Shown here piece after piece: positions 56,939-64,000 of a stretch of DNA of 64,000 nt. Each line of letters begins with the position of its first letter. The stretch's first letter is position 1. A model generated the notes under the pieces. The model was given only the letters and a program-made list of their open reading frames with translations, searched no databases and was not told where the DNA came from. A program made the translations under genes and the position numbers. The stretch is from Barthelona sp. PCE (taxonomy: Eukaryota; Metamonada: BaSk clade), in the NCBI GenBank assembly GCA_040285745.1, contig JAUFOR010000001.1, positions 1,178,001 through 1,242,000 on the forward strand, in the 5' to 3' direction.

Positions 56939-58675
56939 ATGAGTCGTTTTGCAAGAAAGGCAGCAGGAGCACAGGAGGTAGAGTCCTATTTAAGCGATGA
57001 TCTCACGAAGCGTATTTTTTTCTCGAAGAAATGTTGAAGAATCAACATTTTGGGCATGTAATAACGTGCGAGCTCACTTTTAGTGTTACTGGAGGATATT
57101 TTTGCCAAGTGCAAATTTCCCAAGTATAATGTACTACTTCTCGATGAAGTTTCCGATTCTATCGTAAGTTCTGTTCTGGGGCCTGAGGATTTCGCAACCC
57201 ATCGGATTTCTATGGTTGAGCGTTTACGTTCCAAAGAAGAACGTGCACCTTTTCCTTCTCAACACGCTATTTACATTCTTACTCCTACAAAGAACAATGT
57301 AGACCTTCTTATGGAGGATTTTGCCAGCGCAGAGTCACCAATGTACGCTTTTGCCCATGTATTTTGGTTATCACGTTTACCAGAAGGTTTATTCCAAGAG
57401 ATTCGAGCACATCCTGTCTTTTTATCTCGTTGTCGAACATTCACAGAGTCAAACTTTGAGGTTAAACCTAAGTTTAATAACGTTTTTACAACTACACCAA
57501 CATATTCTATGAAAGATTTTTATGAAAATCCAGCACTTTCAGATAAAGAATTTACCATGGCCAGACAAATTGCCTCTCTTTTCGGTAAGCTAGGCGATTG
57601 TCCTACTGTCTTTGCTTCAGAGAAAGCTGTGCGTTTCAGCAAATCAGTTCAGAATTACTTAACTGAAATGGACTTACCAAGTTATAGTGCCAGGAGTGGA
57701 TTATGCACCAGCCTTATCGTGTTGGAGCGTGGTTATGATTTAGCTGCTGCTGTACAACATAGTTTCTCTTTTTACGGTTTATTATCTGATTCCACCGACT
57801 TAAATCTTTTTAATGGTGCTGTCTCTGTTCCTAACATCGATAACGAGTCAAAGTCATCAATCACTAACTTGTATGCTAGTAAGCCATTTAGATCTGTTGC
57901 TCATCTTAACATCGATTCAGTAGGTCAACAATTAAAAGCATTTCTTCCTGCTAGTACTACAAAAGGACGTTCAAGCGCCAGATCACCCGGTGCCCTCGCC
58001 AATGCAATTTCTTCATTGGGCGCCAATGATTCTAAGGTAAGAGAAATGTACGGTTTGTTCACTTTATTGGCTCGAGTACGTGATTCAATTGCAACGGAGT
58101 CCGAATTAGCTAAGCTTATTCAAATTGAAGAGGGTATTGCTCAAGGCCGTTATCAAACAGTTGAGAAAGTCCTTGATGATGCTTTATCAGTTTTGAATCA
58201 ATGTCCTACTGAAGCTCATATTCGTTTTATTTTATATTTATCAAATTATTTTGATTTAGATAGATCAACAATTACTGAAATTTCTTCTGCACTTGGTTTT
58301 AGAGGGGATTTGGTATCATCAATTGATAGTTTCAAAAAACTTAATAACAGGCCTACACCAACTCCTCCGAATAACAATAGAAGACGCCCCACACGTGGTA
58401 CTACGTCAATGCTTTCTGCTCAGATTATATCTAAACTCGCTCAAGGTCAGAACGTTGATTTATATCAGGTCTATAGACCAAAGAATAGTGAAACGAGGAG
58501 ATCAGGAAAACCTACCATTGTTCTTTATGTGTTAGGAGGAATTTCACCTCATGAAGTTGCAGCAATTCAAGCATTGAATTTCCCCCGTGCTAATGTAGTT
58601 GTTGGTTCATCATCAATTATTGGATCTGATCAAATGATTGAAGATATTTTAAGCACTTCAGCAGCTTACTTTTAA
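56939..58675 (+). CDS. Sec1/Munc18 (SM) family protein (two exons)
   Basis: Predicted exons 56939-57011 and 57084-58675, 554 residues. The joined N-terminus reads LTKLLLEDIFAKCKFPKYNV then LLLDEVSDSIVSS, the SM domain 1 start. Further SM landmarks are HAIYILTPTKNNVDLLMEDF, LIVLERGYDLAAAVQHSFSF and, at the end, NVVVGSSSIIGSDQMIEDIL. SM proteins bind syntaxin SNAREs and guide membrane fusion. The layout is closest to the Sec1/Vps45 side, but the exact subfamily is not decided. The usual DRGxD is altered to ERGYD. An insert rich in Pro/Asn/Arg lies at about 430-450. Confidence 0.88.
57012..57083 (+). other. 72-base intron of the SM-protein gene
   Basis: Phase 1, starting GTATTTTTTT and ending GCTCACTTTTAG. 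It contains an in-frame TGA, and splicing restores a continuous SM N-terminus. The donor departs from GTATG at position 5. Confidence 0.8.
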
Positions 58676-58703
58676 TAAATAAACAAAACAGGTACTATTT
58701 ACA

Positions 58704-59325
58704 TTATGAACCTCTGGGAATTAACTGAATCCATAAGAAGAAACTCAAGGCGAAGAAGAAGAGATAGATGGGATATACAGCGAGTACACGACGACCCTTT
58801 GGCACAAGAGCGGTGAGGAAGTCCACAGAAGCGTATACACTCCAAGATAAACATACCATCATGACTACTGTAATGAAAATAAAACTCTTAACAAATTGAC
58901 ATAATAATCCTCCAATGGTGATGGGGAAAATACAGTATCCAAGGAGGCAGATACTCTGGAAGATGGATCCATCACCACCAAGTAATACTACGTTTGCATG
59001 TACTAATACAGCACCTCCCCAAACAATAAGAAAGACGAGACTGAATGCGCCGTCTGAATCGCTTCCGTTACCCATCATGCTTAACATAATAGCAAGGAAC
59101 ATTGTGATGAGCAGGGGACCGAATAGTTCCCAGTCTTGAAGGTGTTCGGAGGAGCCAGATCCTGAAGGAACAAGCACGTGTCTGAGTTTAAGAAGGATCT
59201 TTTTAAGATCTTTAGCCTGAATGTTAGTATTGTGAAATTAAACCTCCGAAAAGTAAATAACATGCAATTGTTGCCCACACTGGTTCATCCAATGATGTGA
59301 TTTGTCGCTCTACTTGATCGCTCAT
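58704..59325 (-). CDS. Yip1-domain protein, YIPF6-like (two exons)
   Basis: Predicted exons 59266-59325 and 58704-59216, 190 residues. The N-terminus SLDEPVWATI joined to AKDLKKILLKLRHVLVPSG is the YIPF6/YIP1 start (DEPV-x-x-TI-x-x-DL). QDWELFGPLLITMFLAIML, SLVFLIVWGGAVLVHANVVL and ICLLGYCIFPITIGGLLCQF follow. Five hydrophobic helices complete a standard Yip1 domain. Yip proteins bind Rab GTPases in Golgi membranes. The join needs a GC-AG intron; a GT alternative (CCA|GTGTGG) would delete VWATI. Confidence 0.85.
59217..59265 (-). other. 49-base probable GC-AG intron of the YIPF6-like gene
   Basis: Phase 0, starting GCATGTTATT and ending ACTAACATTCAG. The donor is the VPS28 donor GTATGTTAT with one T-to-C change at position 2. 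The fused 3' motif is strong. Only this junction keeps the conserved DEPV-x-x-TI-x-KDL sequence intact. Confidence 0.65.
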
Positions 59326-59530
59326 GCGGTATATAAGAAATGGTGGAAAAAGGAGATAACATTTTTCAAAACAGTTTTCGAAGTTATTTTGTTCTTATGC
59401 GAAGTGTTAAATGGAATATTTTCCCGATTAGAGATGAGAAGTATGACATAATTTGCGCATACACTTTTCTTCACCATATCCCTTTTTTTTTGCGGGTTTT
59501 GCATTTGGAAATTATCAGTGTGGGTCACAG

Positions 59531-59956
59531 ATGTCAATTGAACAGATTGAAGCAGAAGAGGTTTTTGAATGGGATGATCCCACCTTTGGGTTCGATTCTA
59601 CTGATGAATATGTCAGTGATTGTAATACAGAAGCACCAGAGATCACGATAGATCACCTAAGGAAACGAAAAGCAGTTGTTTTTACAGATGAGGGAGTTGC
59701 AACAATACAGAATTCACAGAAGGTACCATTACCACCACGTTTTAACGTAAATATTCCTATTGGACAGACAGAAGTGGTAGATCTATTAGAGGTAGACGTA
59801 CAATTTAAGGATAAAAAACCTTGGATGGAAGCAGGAAAATCTAATATTGATTGGTTTAATTTTGGTTATGATGAACGTACCTGGAGAACATTTTGTGCAA
59901 TGAGTCAAAAAATCAGTCATTTTAATAAGAAAGGGATTTCTGGTATAGGAAAATAA
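59531..59956 (+). CDS. FIP1-like pre-mRNA 3'-end processing factor
   Basis: 141 residues from the ATG at 59531. An acidic N-terminus (IEAEEVFEWDDPTF) precedes the conserved Fip1 motif, VDVQFKDKKPWMEAGKSNID then WFNFGYDERTWRTFCAMSQ (residues ~80-125), which binds poly(A) polymerase and CPSF30/Yth1 in the cleavage and polyadenylation complex. The protein is far shorter than animal FIP1L1 but comparable to minimal protist versions, with no Arg/Asp-rich C-terminus. A CACCATATCCC-T tract lies about 60 bases upstream. Its stop is 3 bases from that of the convergent TBC gene. Confidence 0.85.
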   Translation: MSIEQIEAEEVFEWDDPTFGFDSTDEYVSDCNTEAPEITIDHLRKRKAVVFTDEGVATIQNSQKVPLPPRFNVNIPIGQTEVVDLLEVDVQFKDKKPWMEAGKSNIDWFNFGYDERTWRTFCAMSQKISHFNKKGISGIGK

Positions 59957-59959
59957 ATA

Positions 59960-60883
59960 TTATAACATAATAAATGAAGGTTTTAATTTTGATACAGTTT
60001 TCATTTCAGTACAATGTTCTAATACTAATGTATGAAGTTCTTCATCTTCTTTAACTAGTTGCAGGATGTTTGAAGCAATTGGGATGACTGATGAAGCAGT
60101 AAGAGGTGTAGAAACAACACCCATAAGATCGAAATGTTGCTTAGCTGAAGATGCTGCAACTACAAACTGAGCAGCTGCAACTATAGGCATATATTCTTCT
60201 CCTACAGCAAATAAAAAATCCAAGACTGGTAAAGAATTCATAAATGGTGGTGTATGATTAAAAAAACTCATTAGTAATCTGAAAGAAAATAACCATACTA
60301 CTTGATCTCTTTTGAATTTCTCATATAGGGTTGCATCAAATCTTTGTACAATGCGCGCAACCAATTCCGTTCCTGCATGTATAGCAGCTTGGTTACGAAG
60401 AGAATATGTTGGAACTCGTTTATATATAGTTGTAAAACATGCAAAAGCTTGTGATTCTGGCATTAGAAACAGTAACATTCCTGCCAAACCTGCCATTCCC
60501 TGGTTGAAGTGGAATTCTTGAAGACCTTCTTCAGCGAAAAAGTGTGAAGCAGCACTCAAAACTCTGACAATAGCTTTTTCATCCACATTAGCAACAAAAA
60601 TTTCATCGTTAGAGAACGCACGGTTCGTAGTCATCACGATGCTGTCAAACACAGACTTGGAAACCTCACAATATTCCACATAAGTCGCATAACGCAATGC
60701 TAAGTTGGGATCTGGTTTAATAAGTACCAACCAAAGGAGCTCTCTTATGTTTTGCTGTTCCTTGATGTTTACCCCCTCAATTTTGTGAAATAGTGACAAG
60801 TTTTGGATTTCTGATAATAAAAAACTTTTTAAGTCATTTTTATGTTCGTAAAGATCCGCTACAAATGCATCATACTCGCTCAT
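59960..60883 (-). CDS. TBC-domain Rab GTPase-activating protein (BUB2-like)
   Basis: 307 residues. Nearly the whole protein is one TBC domain: IRELLWLVLIKPDPNLALRY at the start, the arginine-finger region MTTNRAFSNDEIF, the glutamine-finger region EFHFNQGMAGLAGMLLFL, and HTPPFMNSLPVLDFLFAVGE. Both finger residues appear to be present, although the usual Y-x-Q-G-M is F-x-Q-G-M and IPRD is not standard. The small size and TBC-only layout resemble Bub2, a GAP in mitotic exit or traffic. The target Rab cannot be named. Confidence 0.75.
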   Translation of the reverse strand: MSEYDAFVADLYEHKNDLKSFLLSEIQNLSLFHKIEGVNIKEQQNIRELLWLVLIKPDPNLALRYATYVEYCEVSKSVFDSIVMTTNRAFSNDEIFVANVDEKAIVRVLSAASHFFAEEGLQEFHFNQGMAGLAGMLLFLMPESQAFACFTTIYKRVPTYSLRNQAAIHAGTELVARIVQRFDATLYEKFKRDQVVWLFSFRLLMSFFNHTPPFMNSLPVLDFLFAVGEEYMPIVAAAQFVVAASSAKQHFDLMGVVSTPLTASSVIPIASNILQLVKEDEELHTLVLEHCTEMKTVSKLKPSFIML

Positions 60884-60964
60884 TCCGATTTAAATAGTCG
60901 TTTGTTAAACGAAAGAGGTGTTTAAATATTTTACAGTCTTTTCATTTTTTTTTTTTGGGTATAA

Positions 60965-63529
60965 ATGAGTGACGCTAAGTACTTTTCCAGTAGATCCAAG
61001 CACGAGGTAGATGACTTTATCATAGCCTTGAATTCTAATGATATTTCCAAAAAGATTGAGGCTATGAAGGCCGTGAACACACATCTTACCATCGGCAAGG
61101 ACGTCCAAGACCAGAAGCTGTTTGATGAAGTTGTTCGAAACTTTGAGACTAGTAACATTGAGTTGAAAAAACTCTTTTTCGCTTATATGATTCAATTGGC
61201 TCCAATCAACCCACAACTCGTCTTAACTGCCGTCGCAGCACTGGCTGAGGATACATCACACTCATCCCCATTCATTCGTTCACTTGCCCTTCGTACACTA
61301 GGTTACATCAATGATAAGGGTGTAATGGAGCACCTCTCAGAACCCCTTGAGGAGTGTCTTTCCGATGAAAATCCATTTGTGCGTAAAACAGCATGTCTTG
61401 TGTGTATGCGTATTGCTCAGATTGATCCTACAAAAGGTGATATCATGACTGCTAGATTAAAAGAAATGCTTAAAGATGACAATGCTATTGTTATTGCATC
61501 TGCTGCGGAAGGTATCGTCCGTATCAGAAGCGACTGGGTACCTACTAAACAATTTGCTACCCTTATTATTCAAGCTTTAGAAGAATGTAGTGAATGGGGT
61601 CAAGTTGTTTTGTTGGAGTCTGTATCACGCTACTTCCATCAGATTTCATCAATGAGTGAAGCAGAAGACGTTGCTACACGTATTTCTTCTCGTTTACAAC
61701 ATCGTAATTCTTCTGTTGTGTTAAAAACTTGTCAAGCTTTAGGTGTTTTGTTAAAGAAGTTTAACTTAAAAGCAAAGGATGATCTTCTTTCACAAATGGC
61801 TGCTGCTTTGGTTACATTTTTGAGTGGTTCTCATGAAATTGCATTTGTTGCTCTTAAGTCTATCAAATTGTTACAGCAAACTTTCCCTGGGTTTATTTCT
61901 AGATACCTACGTCTTTTCCTGACCTCTTTTAAGGAACCTTTCTACCTCAAAGCTGCTAAGCTCGAGTGTTTAAGCCTTATGGCTGATAATAATGTTTACC
62001 AGAAGGTTCTTTTAGAGTTTGAACAAGCTGCTTCCTCTGTTGATCGTACATTTGCAAACATTGCAATCAATTGTATTGGTAAAGTCGCTTTACAGGATGA
62101 ACTCTTTTGTGATTTTGCTGTTAATTTATTACTCAATTTAGTACGTGATAATCAAAGTGTTTTTACTGCTATTCTTCGTAATTGTACACTTATCTTGCGA
62201 CGCTATCCCGGTAAGTATGATGCCCTTATTGGTGCTTTGTTTGAAAGTGCTTTTGACGTTGAGTGGGATACAGAGTGTAAGACACTCATTGCATGGATTG
62301 CTGGAGAATATGGTGGTCTTATAACTGAAATTGATGAGATTCTTGAGTTCCTTACTGATGGGTTTGATCTTGATTCGCCTACTTTACAATTAGAAATTTT
62401 AACAGCTGTCGTTAAGAACTTTTTGAGATTCCCTCATTTACAACCTTTATGTCAAGACATTATCACTCGCTCTACCAATCAAATTGATCTGAACCTCCGT
62501 GACAAGGCTTTCTTTTACTGGCGTCTTATTGCTGAATCAACAGAAATTGCTAAAAAAGTTGTTTTGGCCTATAAACCTATCATCAAGGTCTCTGATGCAC
62601 ATGTTGCACCACTTATCTCCAGACTTGGTTGTGTTTCAACCGTTACAGAGAGCATCCGCGTTGCTCAGAGTATTAAACTTGAGGAGAAGGTTTGTATTGT
62701 TAGAGAACCACGTGTTGTTTATGAAGAACGTGGCGCTACAATCAGCGCCATCATCTCTCGTGAAGAGCGCACTGTTACGATCGAGCTTACACTCAATGGT
62801 CTTCCTATCGTTCAACTGAACAGCTGTAAGCTCAACAGCAACCCCTTTGGTCTTCAAATTGACAAGGTTGAGTTGGGTAAAACAACGGTTGTTACACTGG
62901 TTGGTGGTGGAGATCGTAAGTTCCACGAAGATCCTCGTATGAACGGTAACCTTCAAATGGCACTTGTGTTTGAAAAAGGCAATGTTTTCTTTACTGTTCC
63001 TGTATGGTTATTTGATGTTTTCTGGGAAGAAAAAATCACACAATCAGAATTTGCTGGCCGTTGGAGTTCATTAGGTGTTGAGAAAACCGTATTCCTGTCT
63101 GGCATTGATAAGTCATTTGTTAAAAAGTTGCAGTCCAATAGTTTCTACAAAATTTTTGCCCGTGATGATCTTGCTTGGTTTTATGGTGGTGTCAGCGATG
63201 AACTGAGCGTTGCAGCTGAGTTCCAATTCAAGGGGCAGATGGCAAGAGTAGTGGTTAAGTGCCAGAATGCTATCATGCTCACCCATTTCTTGAATCACCT
63301 CTGTTTACTTACTAATTGTCGTCCCATATCAGAAACAGTTTTCCATAGCGACGAACCAGAATCTCCCAAACCAGTTGCTGCACCTAGACCATCTGCCACA
63401 CCTGTTAGCCCTGTTGTTAGCTCACCTGTTGTTAAAAATGTTGCTCCTGTGATTTACCCCACTGCTGAACCTGCTGCAACATCACAGAAGAAGAAGTCTA
63501 GTCCAATGGATCTTCTTGATATGTTGTAA
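60965..63529 (+). CDS. AP-1/AP-2 complex beta adaptin
   Basis: 854 residues. The N-terminus MSDAKYFSSRSKHEVDDFII and the block IGKDVQDQKLFDEVVRNFET then SNIELKKLFFAYM are typical of AP-1/2 beta subunits. The HEAT-like trunk (about 1-530) contains SLALRTLGYINDK and ENPFVRKTACLVCMRIAQ. It is followed almost directly by the C-terminal ear (~575-785), then a Pro/Ala/Val-rich tail (~790-840) ending SSPMDLLDML. Beta adaptin binds clathrin and dileucine cargo. The tail is odd: the usual hinge between trunk and ear is missing, and a similar Pro-rich stretch with a clathrin-box-like LLDML is at the extreme C-terminus. A TCATTTT element lies about 17 bases before the ATG. Confidence 0.9.
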   Translation: MSDAKYFSSRSKHEVDDFIIALNSNDISKKIEAMKAVNTHLTIGKDVQDQKLFDEVVRNFETSNIELKKLFFAYMIQLAPINPQLVLTAVAALAEDTSHSSPFIRSLALRTLGYINDKGVMEHLSEPLEECLSDENPFVRKTACLVCMRIAQIDPTKGDIMTARLKEMLKDDNAIVIASAAEGIVRIRSDWVPTKQFATLIIQALEECSEWGQVVLLESVSRYFHQISSMSEAEDVATRISSRLQHRNSSVVLKTCQALGVLLKKFNLKAKDDLLSQMAAALVTFLSGSHEIAFVALKSIKLLQQTFPGFISRYLRLFLTSFKEPFYLKAAKLECLSLMADNNVYQKVLLEFEQAASSVDRTFANIAINCIGKVALQDELFCDFAVNLLLNLVRDNQSVFTAILRNCTLILRRYPGKYDALIGALFESAFDVEWDTECKTLIAWIAGEYGGLITEIDEILEFLTDGFDLDSPTLQLEILTAVVKNFLRFPHLQPLCQDIITRSTNQIDLNLRDKAFFYWRLIAESTEIAKKVVLAYKPIIKVSDAHVAPLISRLGCVSTVTESIRVAQSIKLEEKVCIVREPRVVYEERGATISAIISREERTVTIELTLNGLPIVQLNSCKLNSNPFGLQIDKVELGKTTVVTLVGGGDRKFHEDPRMNGNLQMALVFEKGNVFFTVPVWLFDVFWEEKITQSEFAGRWSSLGVEKTVFLSGIDKSFVKKLQSNSFYKIFARDDLAWFYGGVSDELSVAAEFQFKGQMARVVVKCQNAIMLTHFLNHLCLLTNCRPISETVFHSDEPESPKPVAAPRPSATPVSPVVSSPVVKNVAPVIYPTAEPAATSQKKKSSPMDLLDML

Positions 63530-63592
63530 GTAGTTAATAAACTGTTGTTTTTATTGGTTTCTTGTTATTGTACACTCTTTCATAACTACTAT

Positions 63593-64000
63593 TTAACGTT
63601 GATTAGGGGTTTTGAGGTACTTCTCAGCATCTTTAGAAGGTGAACCACCTCCTTTAGGTGTCTCTGGTTCTGGAACTTCTTCAACTGAAGGTTCTTCAAG
63701 TTTTTCCTCTTCACTAGGGAGGGTCTGTAATAATGTCATTGCAAGTTCCATCGAAGAAGGAGCAAAAACATTGCAACAATGTGCTACTATACCATTAATA
63801 GCAAAAAGAAGTGAAGGTAAATTAATTTCTTGTTTCATGAATTTCATTAATGTCATATCAATATAAGCAATTTTTTCTTGTTCAACAGGATCAAATTCAT
63901 CAGCTTTCGGATCGGTATTCAACTGTAAAAGCATTGTTAACATGTATCTGATCTTGACAATTGTTTCAGCGTCCATCATGTTACTCTCACTTTCAGCAAG
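63593..64000 (-). CDS. Protein of unknown function, possibly 5'-partial
   Basis: From the ATG at 63979 this gives 128 residues, but the frame stays open to the right window edge, so the real start may be outside. The first ~85 residues are helical (VKIRYMLTMLLQLN, MTLMKFMKQEINLPSLLFAI). The C-terminus is acidic and Pro-rich, with Lys at the end (EEPSVEEVPEPETPKGG). I recognise no family. Confidence 0.55.
   Translation of the reverse strand, partial: LAESESNMMDAETIVKIRYMLTMLLQLNTDPKADEFDPVEQEKIAYIDMTLMKFMKQEINLPSLLFAINGIVAHCCNVFAPSSMELAMTLLQTLPSEEEKLEEPSVEEVPEPETPKGGGSPSKDAEKYLKTPNQR

Noticed and set aside
59266-59280. Alternative GT donor CCA|GTGTGG for the YIPF6-like intron
   Set aside because: It would delete the conserved V-x-x-TI after DEP, and GTGTGG does not fit the GTATG donor pattern.

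Overview
This window is nuclear DNA from a compact, AT-rich, intron-poor eukaryotic microbe. I count about 33 protein genes and see no tRNA, rRNA, CRISPR array or transposon. TAA, TAG and TGA all end genes, so the code is standard. Five introns can be built by hand. All lie near the 5' end of their gene, and in all of them a CT(A/C)AC branch-point-like motif is fused directly to the 3' splice site (final 12 bases CT(A/C)AC(A/T)TT(T/C)AG with one preceding base). That fused geometry is known from Trichomonas (ACTAACACACAG) and Giardia. A metamonad, possibly parabasalid-like, source is my inference; I cannot name the species.

Layout. 0-10.8 kb: end of a multispanning membrane protein (TehA/SLAC1-like?), tubulin cofactor E-like LRR protein, acidic tail-anchored protein, casein kinase 1 with two introns, a small acidic protein, a CCT-domain nuclear protein, a GNAT acetyltransferase, a CANT1-type apyrase and a coiled-coil protein. 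10.8-18 kb: three paralogous multispanning membrane proteins in very AT-rich DNA. 18-30.4 kb: beta-rich protein of unknown function, archaeal/bacterial-type phosphoglucomutase, secreted SH3b-GH19 hydrolase, divergent histone H3, type II glycosyltransferase-like protein, G3BP-like RNA-binding protein, small pseudo-GTPase, UTP21. 30.5-42.6 kb: a 3337-residue HECT ligase with three CUB-like repeats, F-actin capping protein alpha, an unknown basic protein. 42.6-52.8 kb: RCC1-BTB protein, VPS28, a tiny Sec61-beta-like gene, a kinase-HECT-Rcat fusion, a WD40 protein. 52.9-64 kb: ferlin, SM protein, YIPF6-like Yip1 protein, FIP1, TBC RabGAP, AP-1/2 beta adaptin and one partial gene.

The genes are mostly housekeeping functions of membrane traffic (ferlin, SM, YIPF6, TBC, beta adaptin, VPS28), ubiquitin signalling, cytoskeleton (TBCE, CapZ), RNA handling (UTP21, FIP1, G3BP) and chromatin (H3 variant). 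Neighbouring genes mostly alternate strand, giving tight convergent pairs with stop codons only 3-38 bases apart and short shared promoters.

The strongest candidate for something undescribed is the 1404-residue gene at 46347-50561. It joins a beta-rich N-terminus, a coiled coil, a protein kinase, a HECT domain with its catalytic Cys and a C-terminal RBR-type Rcat module. Its 3' two thirds are much richer in GC than its own 5' part and its neighbours. Other notable points are the fused splice motif with a probable GC-AG intron, 12- and 14-base first exons, the three-gene membrane family with a conserved RRLS tail, and the bacterial-looking SH3b-GH19 enzyme.
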